A stretch of DNA of 64,000 nucleotides from Closterium sp. NIES-65 (GCA_948144175.1 CANXME010002310.1:219501-283500), one strand, 5' to 3'; shown: positions 23,701 to 33,360, counted from the stretch's first letter. The notes: generated from the sequence alone by a model not told the origin. A program made the numbers and translations.

Positions 23701-26700
23701 GAACACGTTCGTGTTCGCCACTTGCTCATCCCTACTCGAACCCTTTCCCTGTTTTTAAAAAACGGAGTGATTTGAGACGTCTCAAAACACTCCTTTCTTC
23801 ACGTGGCAGCCACTGTCACACTCGAACCCTTTCCCTGTTTTACCTTCTCTTCTCTTCACCTCTCCTCTGCCCACACCACCATCGCAGCGAGCGGCATGCG
23901 AAGAGGCAGCAGCAGCAGGCGGTGCAGCTGGCAGCCACTGTTGAACCCAACTGGCAGCTGGCAGCTACTGCAGGGTGTTTTTGAGAATTCTCAAAAACAC
24001 CCGGCCCGGCAGGCGGCGCAGCTGGCAGCCTAGCTGGCAGCTACTGTTGAACCCAACTTCTGCCATCTCCCATGTTCTTCTCGTTTCTTTCTCCTCTTAT
24101 TTCTCCTATCAACAGCGCAAGGAGCGGCATGCGAAGAGGCAGCAGAGGCAGGCGGCGCAGCTGGCAGCGCAGCTAGCAGCAGCCATGGCAGCAGCGGGGC
24201 AGTACGCAGGGGGGTACGGCGAGGGGCTGGCTCTGGGTCGATCGAGGCGGGAGAGGAAACCCGTGACCTACACCTTCGGTGCGTGCATCTTGCATTGCTG
24301 TGGGGGGGTTTGGGGAGGGGATGGCTGTGGGGTGCTGTCCTGAGCGCCAGGGGGGTACGGCGAGGGGATGGCTCTGGGTCGATCGAGGCGGGAGAGAAAG
24401 CCGGTCACCTACACCTTCGGTAGGTCTGTCCATGAGTTGAATCCAGAGTCTTTTTGAGACGTCTCAAAAATCTACTTTCTACACGGGAGAGGAAGCCGGT
24501 CACCTACACCTTTGGTAGGTGTGTCCATGAGTTGAATCCAGAGTCTCGTGTTATCAGCTGATGATGCAGGGAGTTTTTGAGAATTCTCAAAAACTCCCTG
24601 CAACGTCGAGGAAACCAGTCACCTACACCTTTGGTAGGCCTGTCCATGAGTTGAATCCAGAGTCTCGCGTTATCAGCTGATGAGATTTGTCTATTGACGA
24701 TGCAGCCATTGCCACGCTACCTCCCATATCTCATCAGTTGATTCAAGAACCTCGTTACTGTGTCGTCTAGTCAACGTCACTTCACCACCTTCCTCTTGAG
24801 GTGACTTTTGAGTCGACTTCAAAGTATCTCGTGTCTGTGCCTGGGCAATGTCTCTTCACCACCTTCCTCTTGCCCGTTCCCATCCCATCCACTTCCCTTT
24901 CCTCTTCCCCTGTGCCCCCGCCCATCTCCCTTCCCCCCATCCTTTCTGTCCCTTCAGACGACTTTGATCGTTCTATTAACAATGCCATCACACTACCTTC
25001 CAAATCCCTTCCGTTCCTCCTCCTTCGCCCCCCCCCCCCCCTCTTTCTCCTGTCCCTTCAGACGACTTCGATTGCTCTACCAACCATGCCATCACACTAC
25101 CTTCCAAATCCCATTAACTGATCCTTCCATTCCTCTTCCCCTTTCTCCCCGTCCTCTCCCCTTCCCCCCATCCCTTGTGTCCCTTCAGACGACTTTGATC
25201 GTTCTATCAACGATGCCATCACACTACCTTCCAAATCTCGTGAGCTTCCCCCCGAGCACGCCCCCACTCGCGAGGGCCTCCGACAGCTGGCAGGGCGGCG
25301 CGTTTTGTCTGCTAGCGGCGATGCGGTTGGTAGTGGTGTTGGGGGGGATGGAGGAGGGGAAGGGGGTGTGGGAGGAGAGAGGGGAGGAGAGGGTGAGGAG
25401 GGAGAGAGAGAAAAGGGAGAAGAGAAAGGAGGAGGAGAAGAAGGGGAAAGAGAAGAAGGAAGAGAAGGGAAAGGAGAAGAGGGAGGAGAAAGAGGAGAAG
25501 AGGAAGACGGTTTGGGGGTAGGGTGCAGTGGGGAAGGTTCTTATGGGGAAGGAGAGATGGAAGAGAAGGGAGGCAAGAGCGATGGTAAGGAGGGTGATAG
25601 TAATGATGGTGATAGTAGTGATGGTGATTGGAACGAGAGTGGTGATAATACAGGGGATGGGAGTGATGGTGATGAGAATGGGGGGGCACGGAAAGAGAGG
25701 AGGGAGGAAGGAGGAGAGGAGGGGAGGGGGCGGGGAGAAGGAGGGGAGGAGGGAGAGGAGTATGATGAGGGGGACAAGGAGCGGGAGAGTGGGGGTGAAG
25801 GGGAAGAAGAGGAAGGAGAGGTTAGGAAGTTAAGGGTGAAAGGGGAGAGAAGAGAGAGTGGTGGCACTGAGAGCAGAGAAGGGAAGGAGGGGAGAGAGGG
25901 AAGAGCAGAGGCGGAAAGGAAGGATGGAGAGGAGCAGAGGCTAAGGAAGAGACAACTGAGGGAGGGACGGCGAGAGGAGGATGGGGCATTGGATGAGTGG
26001 TTGAAGGGATCGGGAGGGGAGGGAAGGAAGCGGCGAAAAGGAGGCTATGTGGGTGATTATAACGAGGATGGAGTGTTGGGGAAAGATGAGGGCGAAGGGG
26101 GGGGCCAAGAGGAAGGGGAAAGGGAAGAAGCGGAAAGTGAGGGAAAGAAGGTGGAGAGTTACGAAGAGAGGGGAGAAAGGACGGCGGAGGAGGCAGAGGA
26201 GGGGGGTGAGGACGAAGGGGAGAGGGAGGAAGAGTATGGGCTTGAGAAGAAGAAGCAGGAAGAGGATGGTGGTGGTGATGAAGACGCTTATAACGAGGAT
26301 GGTCAAAGAGAGCCGAGGAAGGGAGAAGCGACGGGCGGAGGGAAGGGAGTGAGATTGGGGACGAGCGTGAGGGAACAAATGGAGGAGGGAGCGGATGGGG
26401 GAGTGGATGGGGGAGTGGATGAGGGTGGGGGGAGAAGAAGGAAGGAGAAGAGAAGAAAAACTGAAGCTGTATTGAGGAGGGCAGCAGATGAAAGTGGATT
26501 AGAGGCAGAGGAAGGGGATGGAAAGAGAAGGCTCAGGAGAAAAGGCGCTGGCTTGGTGGCTTTTGAGTCGACTCAAAAGCCATCCGTTGTGACTGGCTTA
26601 GTGGCAGAGGAAGGGGATGGAAGGAGAAGGCTCAGGAGAACAGGCGGTGGCGTGGTGGGAGGGGAATTGGGTGGGAATGAGGGGATGCAGGAAGGGGGTG

Positions 26701-29498
26701 GTGGAGTGAGGGGGAATGGTGGAGTGAGGGGGGATGGTGGAGTGAGGGGGGATGGTGGAGTGAGGGGGGATGGTGGAGTGAAGGGGGATGGTAGAGTGAG
26801 TGCAAGGACTAGGTGGGGAGGGAGGCGTCCTGATGGTGTGTCGTTTAAAGAAGAGGGGAGTGGGGAGGAGGAGAGTGGGGAGGAGGGGAGGGGCGTGGAG
26901 GATGGATGGAAGAGTGGGGAAGAGGATTGGAGCGCAGAGGAGGAGGAGGCAGAGGCAGGGGAGGAGGAAGGGAGTAGGAAGGGATTGGGAGGGGTGAAGC
27001 GGGATACCCGTGGAAGTTTGCGAAGGAAGGAGGGGAGAGAGGGGAGGGAGGGGAGGGAGAAGAAGGAGAAGAAGGGAAAGAAGGAGAAGAAAGAGAAGAA
27101 AGAGGGGAAGGAGGGGAAGGCTGAAGGAGTGCATGCAGCGAACGGGCGAGGAGGGGGGGAGCGGGACAGGTCTGACAGAGTGAAGGCTGGGTTGGCCTCC
27201 GATATCCTGCCCTTGCGGTTGCTCAGGTGGGCTCTCCTCTCTCCTCACGTGCTGCCCCTCAGATTTGAAGGAGTGCGTACAGCAAACAGAGGAGTGGAGA
27301 GTGGCAAGTGTGACAGAGTGAAGCCTGGGTTGGCCTCGGATATCCAGCCCTTGCGGTTGCTCAGGTGGGTGTCTTTTAATTCCTTTTCACAAACCTTTCA
27401 ACACCCTTCTGCGCCCTTTCATCTCTTCCCACTCCTCCCATTGCTGCCTATCAGGCGCCGGCTCAAGAAAAGGCGGAACTGTGCCGAATTTTTGGAGGAG
27501 GACGGGGAGAAAGAGATGCCTGATGCGATGCAACGCGGTCGAGTTTGAGTTGTTTTACCTCGTTTCACTCCCGCTCCTTTCCATTGCTGCTGCCTGCCAA
27601 GCACTGGCGGAAGGTTAGGCAGAGTTACGCTGATATCTTACGTCCTCTCATCCCTTTCCACTCCGTCCCATTGGTGCTTATCAGGTACCGACCAAAGAAA
27701 AAGCGGAGCCTTGAGGCGCCTCAAAAGTCTACTCCGTTTCAACCCCTTCATCTCCCTCTCCTTCCCATTGCTGCTTATCAGGCACAGACCGAAGAAAAAG
27801 CGGAGCTATGTTGATATCTTGGAGGAGGAAGGGGAGGAGGAGAGGCGGGAGGAAGGGGTTGGGGAAGGAGGTATGGAGGAAGGGAACGGGCAGGGGAAAG
27901 GAGAGCCTGGGCAGGTGAAAGCAGAGGAAGGGCAGGTGAAAGAAGTGGCAGGGCAGGAATTAACAACCGGTGACAAGAGGGGTGAGCAAATCGGTTCTAG
28001 AGCAAAGAGGAGAGGAGAAACAGGGAAATCAAAGGGTGTGGAAGTTGAGGGTGCGAATATTGAGGCCAATGGTGTTGAGAGTAGGGAAACCAGTGCTGGT
28101 GGTGGCCTAAGTGCTGGTGGTGGTAAAAGTGATGGTGGCGGTACTGGTGCTAGCAGTGGGGATGGTGGTGGTGCTGCTACCGCTGCTGCTAATGGTGGTG
28201 CTGACGGTGCTGCTGCTAATGGTGCTCCTGAAGCTAATGCTGGTACGGGTGATGCTAATAACGAGGACAGCATTGGGGATGTGGAGGGAGAGGTGGTGTA
28301 TTATGAGGAAGAGGAGGAGAGGGTAGAGAGAGAGAGGAGGGAAATAGGGATGGCAGGGAGGGTACCAGACGAGAAGGGGAGAGGACACGAGAGGGTAAGG
28401 GCAAAGGAGAAGAGAGGGAAGGATGAAAAGGGAGGAAAATTGGACAAAAGTCATGTCAAGAGTGTTGTTGTTTCTTCTGGTATAGAGAAGGAGAAGGTAC
28501 CTGGGGTGAAGGAGCATACTGCGAGGCTAGTAGAAGGAGAGGAGAGAGAAGGGGGGACTGGAAAGAAAGAGGAGGAAAACGGGGTGGTGGAGGAAGAGGA
28601 GGAGGGTGAAGAGGAAGAGGAAGAGGAGGAGGAAGAGGAGGAAGAGGAGGAAGAAGAGGAGTATGTGGTGGGATCTCAAGGCAAGAAAAGGAAGAGCAAA
28701 AAGGGGTCACAAGGTGCACGGAGCAGAGGAACACAGAGGAGTGTGCGGAAAGGAGGGGAGGCAGGGAAGCGCAAGGGTGAAAGAAAGAGTGGGGAAGAAG
28801 GGAGGAGGAAGGCAGAAGGAGGACGGAAGACGGAAGGGAGAGGAAGGGTGGGACTGGGTAGGCAACAGCAGGAGGGTGAGAATGGGAGGTGGGAGGGAGG
28901 AGAAGCGGCACGTTCAGTTGTTTCCTCCCCTCCTTCGGGTTCGGGTTCGAGGAAAAGAAGAAGCGGGGTTGGTGAGGCGGCTGCTGCTGCAGCTCCAGAC
29001 GCAGTAGCTGCTGCTGCTGCTACTGCTGCTGCTGCTGCTGCTGCTACTGCTGTTCCTGCTGCTGCTTCACCTGTTCGTGCTAGTGCAGGTTTTGCACCTG
29101 CTCCAGCAGCTGCTGCTGATGCTGATGCATCAGCAGATGAAGGGACGCCCACAGGAGTGAGGCGCAGCGGCAGGAAGAGGAGGGAGCGGAATTATAGAGA
29201 CCTGGTGAACGCGAATGATGGGGAGGATTGGATCTTCTCCAGTGAGGACGAGGGCAGGGGGCGAGGGGGAAGAGGAGCAAGAGGGAAACGAGGGGAAGGA
29301 GGAAAAAGGAGACGGATAGGAGGAGGAGGTGGGGGGGGAGAGAGGCGGAGGAGGGGAGGAGGGGGAGAGGTAGGAAGAGGTGGTGGTGGGGGGGGTGGGA
29401 GGAGGAGGTGGGGAAGGAGGAGAGGAGTTTGGGACGAGGAGAAGATTGATGGTGAGTGGGCAGGGTGTGCAAGTGGGGGGGGGAGTAAGAGAGGTTGA
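14711..29498 (+). CDS. DDR4-like DDT-domain chromatin protein, greatly expanded
   Basis: Plant DDR4-type DDT proteins are nuclear and associate with ISWI-type chromatin remodelling. Exons: 14711-14866 (RWDRSEIRGMWEFASILDFF, start of the DDT domain), 15267-15383 (LNIDATAEDIETALL), 16839-16925 (RTWATLVCRRVHNTWPQ), 17576-17613, 17909-17990 (PPPDRVRILKALCEIRLD), 18813-18913 (MEPFGMDANNHVF), 19729-21913 (FCNDSVLGHRLFKEG), 22404-22496, 24116-24278 (GRSRRERKPVTYTF), 25189-27364 (DDFDRSINDAI) and 27782-29498. All phases agree; total 2,304 residues against roughly 650 in Arabidopsis, by memory. The excess is Ala-rich, Glu/Gly-rich and Lys-rich sequence in the three long exons, plus a Gly/Arg-rich tail after RRSGRKRRERNYRDLV. 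The conserved blocks follow the family order. Nearly every exon has partial tandem copies in the adjoining intron. An alternative donor at 27226 also keeps frame. Confidence 0.82.
15656..16446 (+). repeat. 8-bp minisatellite (GCATTCAT/GCATTCAG) in DDR4-like intron
   Basis: About 790 bp built from units (G/T)GCATTCA. The G and T variants are not random: a longer block containing GCACTCATGCATTCATGCAT, then GCGTTCATGC and a 7-bp slip (ATTCGGCATTC) recurs near 15873, 15970 and 16163, so there is higher-order structure. The unit equals the first eight bases of the next exon (GGCATTCA at 16839). The open frames of His/Ala/Phe/Met/Ser across it are by-products. Confidence 0.92.
16700..17150 (+). repeat. 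Partial copies of the DDR4-like exon at 16839-16925
   Basis: A 5' copy with acceptor (GCAGGGCATTCAACCG) lies near 16708-16775. Two 3' copies with donors (ACAACACATGGC then GCAG or ACAG before GTAG) lie near 17009-17053 and 17107-17146. Only 16839-16925 has both conserved ends. Confidence 0.75.
17237..17345 (+). repeat. 20-bp tandem repeat, TGATGCATACATGCCATGTG
   Basis: About five copies in an intron, close to a CCATG microsatellite (17069-17093) and a TG/CG-rich alternating purine-pyrimidine tract (17455-17540). No function is evident. Confidence 0.85.
18069..18086. repeat. Palindrome, TCGA centre
   Basis: TTTTGAG-TCGA-CTCAAAA in a DDR4-like intron. The same sequence (GTGCGTGCGTTGGGC then GAATAGGGAGCTGTGTG) lies on both sides, at about 18015-18050 and 18091-18130. 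Confidence 0.9.
18229..18262. repeat. 34-bp palindrome, TCGG centre
   Basis: Arms GAGTCGAGTTTTGAG and their complement, with one unpaired central position. GCTATGAAGAGGAACCTTGA is repeated directly on both sides (about 18206 and 18270). Confidence 0.9.
18455..18913 (+). repeat. Four tandem copies of a DDR4-like exon
   Basis: The segment GCAGCAAGAGGACAC(T/G)CGAG with following codons VVVEAAMKRNP recurs near 18449, 18570, 18686 and 18812, about 115-125 bp apart. Each has an AG acceptor. Only the last continues into RMEPFGMDANNHVF and a donor, so it is the likely exon. A run of about 25 cytosines (18413-18437) precedes the first copy. Confidence 0.8.
18985..19810 (+). repeat. Six copies of the FCNDSVLGHRLFKEG exon start, partly as an exact 126-bp array
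   Basis: Copies begin near 18999, 19173, 19351, 19477, 19603 and 19729. The last four are spaced exactly 126 bp, which is 42 codons. Each copy has a pyrimidine tract, an AG acceptor and the start of the exon. Because the period is a multiple of three and the intron part has no stop, the reading frame runs open across all four copies. Confidence 0.9.
21840..22170 (+). repeat. Three copies of the 3' end of a DDR4-like exon with donor
   Basis: The coding segment for PVFLPPV-GEFATAAVCLTDF and its CTCGCG-GTGAGT donor recurs near 21842, 21961 and 22092. The first is continuous with the long exon. Confidence 0.8.
23041..23830. repeat. 86-bp repeat array with a palindrome in each unit
   Basis: Five units of exactly 86 bp contain CAGCCACTGTCACACTCGAA, a CTGTTTTTAAAAAACGGAG stretch and a degenerate palindrome. 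Palindrome cores start at 23086, 23172, 23258, 23344 and 23770. The last gap is 426 bp, which equals 86 plus a 332-bp inserted element plus its 8-bp target duplication. Confidence 0.95.
23403..23734. mobile_element. hAT-type MITE inserted in the 86-bp array
   Basis: Ends are TAGGGTTGAGCAA and the complement of TAGGGATGAGCAA, a typical hAT terminal pattern. A perfect 8-bp target duplication CTCGAACC lies at 23395-23402 and 23735-23742. The 332-bp interior is made of GTTCGTGTTCG-type subrepeats in both orientations and has no transposase. Confidence 0.93.
23973..24002. repeat. 30-bp perfect palindrome, AATT centre
   Basis: Core TTTTGAG-AATT-CTCAAAA extended by GGGTGT/ACACCC. Both sides carry GGCAGCTACTG and a TGTTGAACCCAACT segment. 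Confidence 0.93.
24452..24469. repeat. Palindrome, ACGT centre
   Basis: TTTTGAG-ACGT-CTCAAAA, extended by one T/A pair. The same sequence (CACCTACACCTT, then GTCCATGAGTTGAATCCAGA) flanks it on both sides. Confidence 0.93.
24565..24602. repeat. 38-bp perfect palindrome, AATT centre
   Basis: Core TTTTGAG-AATT-CTCAAAA with arms extended to TGCAGGGAGT/ACTCCCTGCA. It is the longest perfect palindrome seen here and separates the second and third copies of the CACCTACACCTTTGGTAGG segment. Confidence 0.93.
24806..24823. repeat. Degenerate palindrome, TCGA centre
   Basis: TTTTGAG-TCGA-CTTCAAA, with one inserted T in the right arm, after GTGAC as in the copies at 2473 and 18069. Confidence 0.75.
24955..25250 (+). 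repeat. Three copies of the DDFDRSINDAI exon start
   Basis: The acceptor CCCTTCAG followed by ACGACTT(T/C)GATCG and the codons for AITLPSK recurs near 24958, 25061 and 25189, about 103-128 bp apart. The third opens the 2.2-kb exon. Confidence 0.85.
26557..26582. repeat. 26-bp perfect palindrome inside coding sequence, TCGA centre
   Basis: Core TTTTGAG-TCGA-CTCAAAA with TGGC/GCCA extension, inside the long DDR4-like exon. The 18-bp core is read as FESTQK. The flanking GCAGAGGAAGGGGATGGAA segments start at 26514 and 26604, exactly 90 bp apart, so palindrome and duplication keep the frame. Confidence 0.92.
27440..27830 (+). repeat. Copies of the RPKKKR exon start
   Basis: The acceptor TATCAG and codons like RRRPKKKRS recur near 27454, 27600 (degenerate), 27684 and 27781. 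A degenerate palindrome (GCGC centre, 27709-27726) lies between the last two. Confidence 0.75.
27709..27726. repeat. Degenerate palindrome, GCGC centre
   Basis: CCTTGAG-GCGC-CTCAAAA, two arm mismatches, at the junction of two copies of an exon-start segment. Confidence 0.7.
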
Positions 29499-30940
29499 GG
29501 TTGGTGAACAAGGTTTGAGTGCGGTTGAGGGCGGTAGAGAGGGAGTGAGTAGGGCTGAGGGTGGTAGAGAGGGGGCTGAGGCTGGAGAGAGGATAGAGAG
29601 GAGAGAGAGGGGAGAGAGGAGGGAAATGGGGAGAGGGGAGGAGCTAGGCAGTCCCACAGGTGACAGTGGGAGTCCCAAGTGGGCGGGTGTGAGGAGGAGG
29701 AGGACCCAGCATGCCGAGACTCATGGTGACAGTCAGATGCACCTGGCGGGGCACGTGGCGGACCCTTCACAAGGTTGATGGCTTGCTAAAGCTGAGAGGG
29801 AAGGAGCAAGCGATTCCCTCCGGCAACTGTGGCAGGTTCAAGTGACGGGACGTGAGGAGGAGGAGACGCCATGCTACAGGGGAGGAATCACATGTTGATA
29901 TCAAAAGAGTAGCTTTGTTGACTGAAACTCGAGAAGCCTTTTATCCCTGATGGATGAGGAACTTTCGAGGAGCTGATGTTTCAAGAAAGAAGGCTTCAGC
30001 TGTGTTTGTTTTGGTGGAAAGGAAGGAAGAGTCCCTTCAGACTGTGTGGGAGAGTACGTGTATTCATAGCATTATGAATCGGCTGATTGGATTGTACTGT
30101 CTGGATTAGTGTCCTCCATAAGGGTATCATCTGCTCAGCTTGTTGAGCAGGTTTCTGTGCTATTCATATGCTTAATTAATTCGGAAAGTTAGTGGTGACG
30201 CTCAGTTTTGTAATGGTGTCTAGCCATGTGCCTTCATTCAGAATAAAGGCATTCCTGTGGTGATTTGGCTGCTGAATTAGTTGTTGTAAGAAACGACTCT
30301 TCTTTGTAACACTGTTCGTAGCGCGTACGAGGTACAATATACATCCAACAAAGCGCCTGGGTAGAAACCGATATTACAGTCGGTGCTCAGTTCAAGAACA
30401 CCAGGTAGGCGGGCGGCATGTGAGTGAAACGTGTTTTGCGCAGTTCGCAACGTTCGCCCTTGTCGCCACGGGCAAAAATGTGACTGTAATATGAAATTGC
30501 ATTGTGAATTGAGTCAAGGGCTTTACTTTCATAACCAGGTAAACTTTTCTTATGACAGGCAACCGTTGTTGTTTATGAACTGTAGATGTTTTCCTTCCGC
30601 AATTGGTGACTGTACCCCGAAATCGGCACGATGGTCAATTTAGTCACTCACGGGCAAAACGTTCGCGAGTGACTAAATTTTTCATTGTGGGAAGCAAATG
30701 TTTTATGATAGGCTGAGCATCGACTGTACCCTGCACACCAAGCAAGACAAGCCAGCTGGCTTGTATCTTCTTAGACATCCATGTTTCTGTCGTCTAAGAA
30801 GACCGAGGCCTACGTCCGTTATTCTACTTTCGCGAGTGTTTGATTGCCGGTCCCGCTGGTTAGGCGCGCTTTAACCCCACTCGATCGAGCCGTGTCGCGA
30901 TTCGCGAATCAATAACTGAGAAATCGAGATTCGAATCGAC
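29499..30940. other. Spacer between DDR4-like and farnesyltransferase genes
   Basis: It contains the 3' untranslated region of the first gene and the leader of the next. Upstream of the second gene are three inverted repeats: AATTTAGTCACTC at 30637-30649 with its complement ending at 30678, the 18-bp palindrome ACAAGCCAGCTGGCTTGT (30747-30764), and TCTTCTTAGAC/GTCTAAGAAGA (30766-30776 and 30792-30802). No gene is seen. Confidence 0.6.
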
Positions 30941-31405
30941 ATGGAGCTTCTGAGGGACAGCGACGACTGGGCTGACGTGGAGCCATTACCGCAGGACGAC
31001 GGTCCGGATCCCGTCGTGCCGATCGCGTATTCGCGCGAGTTCGACGACGCCATGGGCTTCATGCGCGCCGTTCTCGCGTCCGGCGAGCGCAGCGCGCGCG
31101 TCTTGCGCTTGACGGAGCGCGTTATCTCCGTCAACGCCGCTAGCTACACCGCCTGGCAGCTCCGTCGAGACGTTCTCACGCATCTGCTGTCGTTAGCGGA
31201 ACCGGAGGCCACGACATCGAAGCCCTCGTCCACGTCAGCGGATGAGAATCGAGGGGATGAAGGGGATTGGCTGGTTCAGGATGAGGTACTTTACGCCGAA
31301 AATGTGACTCTATCGAATCCCAAAAATTATCAGGTGTGGCACCATCGCCGGTGGTTGGCTTCTCTTCGCAAAGATAGGGTTACCAGACGCCAGGAACAGA
31401 TGGAA

Positions 31406-31438
<33 letters not shown>

Positions 31439-32206
31439 GAGCAAGAATGCGTTTCAAACTCACCGTCCCCGTTACAGCAAGTTCCGTTACGGTCGATAAC
31501 TGAGGTCGCGCAGGAGGAATTCCGCTTCTGTGAGGAGGCGTTGCGGGGAGATTCAAAGAACTACCACGCGTGGTGTCACAGGCAGTGGGTGGCGAGGGAA
31601 TTTGACACGTGGCATGGTGAGCTGACGTTCTGTGAGAAGCTGTTGGATGATGATGTGCGCAACAACTCAGCATGGAACCACAGAATGTTTGTACTGGAGC
31701 ATCTTATAGCGAAGCAGAAGCAGGGAGCAGAACATGTGGGAGGAGGAGCCAATCAGGAGAAGGATTCCGAAATTAGGGTTACACCAGTAACAGTGGAGGA
31801 TGAGGTGACGTTTGCAGTGACCGCCATCTGGCTTGCTCCGTCCAATGAGAGCCCTTGGCGGTATCTCCAAGGGCTGATTCGCCTGCTGGAAAAAGAAGCA
31901 GAAGGTGTGGGTAAGGAAGGGGATCTGAGGCTTCTTGGAATCTGCATGGATGTGCTGGCAAGTGAGCCGGAGTGTGTTCATGCGTTAGCGACTCTGCTGT
32001 CAGTGCTTGGTCGGGGTTGCATGTCTGATAAAGTGGGTAAGGTGTTAGGGTTGAGCCAGGATGGTGCTGGTGATAGTGCTGCTATCTCATGCACGGATGC
32101 AGCTGTAGCATTGTGTGAGAAGCTGCAAAAGGTGGATAAGATAAGGTGGCGGTATTGGGAGATGAGGAAGAACCAGGTTGTTGGTGTCCCCGGGCAGTCC
32201 AATTGA
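30941..32206 (+). CDS. FTA: Protein farnesyltransferase/geranylgeranyltransferase I alpha subunit
   Basis: The alpha subunit pairs with either beta subunit to prenylate C-terminal CaaX proteins in the cytosol. The 421-residue product shows the tetratrico-like PFTA repeats: NPKNYQVWHHRRWL (about 127-140), DSKNYHAWCHRQWVA (about 205-219) and NNSAWNHRMFVLEHL (about 243-257), plus a later PSNESPWRYLQGLI. The middle repeat carries the NYHAW-HRQW signature. A run of nine glutamines in a Gln-rich stretch follows the first repeat; an insert here is not part of the core fold. The ATG is preceded by an in-frame stop region and fits the family N-terminus (DDWADVEPLPQDDG). The gene is a single exon, unlike its neighbours; either the introns were lost or this is a retrocopy. 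No frameshift is seen, so it looks functional. Confidence 0.93.
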
Positions 32207-33360
32207 TATGGTCGAATCTATGCATTATCTTTCAAAGGTTATTCTGCAATGATAGACACCACAGTCATGCACTACAGATTTCAGCATCTCCCACCAGGCC
32301 TCTTGATATAAGGGTGATTCACCCTTATGACACTATAAGGGTGGGTTTTCTTATGCACCCTTTTTTACCAGAGTGGCTTTTCCATTGACCCTTACAAGAA
32401 AAAGTGTATAGATTTACGACACTGATATTTCAGAGTGCTGTTGAACAACTCCATGTAGATACACTGACGGTTCTGATCTAGTTCTTACCGAGTCTGTCAG
32501 AATTCCACGCGAAAAGAGTATAGGCGAGCGCCTGCGGCGAGTTTTGAACCCACGTACTCACTACAAATTATCACTCCTACACAACTGGACACCATAACAC
32601 GAGTTAACTAACTTGTAAAAAAATCATGGACAACTTATTTAAAGTTCCACCCTGATTTATAAGTGTGTTCTGAATTTGTACCCTGATTGAAAGAGTGAAA
32701 CTAGGATGTTGGCCTTATGGGAAAGACCAACTCAAATCCTATCCAGAGGCCTGTCTCCCACCCATCCCTCCACTTCACTTCATTTGCTAATTCGAGAAAC
32801 AAGATATTTATGCCGCTTATGAATTCCCCAAAGTGTATGCTTCGTTATTGGCGCAGAGCTGTCATGGTGTGGGCAACCAGAAGCTCTGGTTGCTGCGAAA
32901 CTCGGGGGCGAAATGTGACAGAATGTCAGGCACGCGATGCGGGCTGGTGGTGGCAGGCGGAGCCACAGGTGTGACAGGCGGAACGAACTAGGCGGGACTA
33001 AGGTAACAGAAAATCGCTCGTTGTAGTTCGTCAATTTTTTCGTGAGGCTTGTGTTCCGGTTCGTCAATCTCGTCACTACTTTCGCAACATTCCTTTTCCC
33101 TAAACAGAATCGAAAGAAACTGAAACACGCGACGCGAGACATTCATGGGCAGGGCTGGAGGTGGCATGGTTCAGGTTCGGACTTGTAGGAGTGGAACAGA
33201 ATGCCTGTTCTTTTGCTCGTGGAAACTCGCCAGTCACATCGAATTCCTGTTTTCTCGTGGTAACCACCTCGCTGTTATCTTACACGAGATGGTTGGTGAA
33301 TGTGATTGACCGTGATCGTATTCGTTGCCAGAGATTCTGGCGGGAAGGTCGCGAGCCATC
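32207..33360. other. Spacer with a possible tRNA-derived repeat
   Basis: A small hairpin AAGGGTGATTCACCCTT lies at about 32311-32327. On the minus strand near 32610-32525 there is an A-box-like TAGTTAACTCG and a B-box-like GGTTCAAAACTC, as in tRNA-derived SINEs, but without poly(A) or target duplication that I can see. No gene. Confidence 0.4.

Larger units (their letters stand above)
22640..24278 (+). repeat. Repeated copies of the KERHAKRQQRQAAQLAA exon
   Basis: Copies with acceptors begin near 22645, 22868, 22997, 23887 and 24116. Only the last reaches the conserved RRERKPVTYTF block. Further copies of that block with donors follow near 24345-24420, 24485-24515 and 24603-24636, separated by palindromes. 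Confidence 0.8.
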
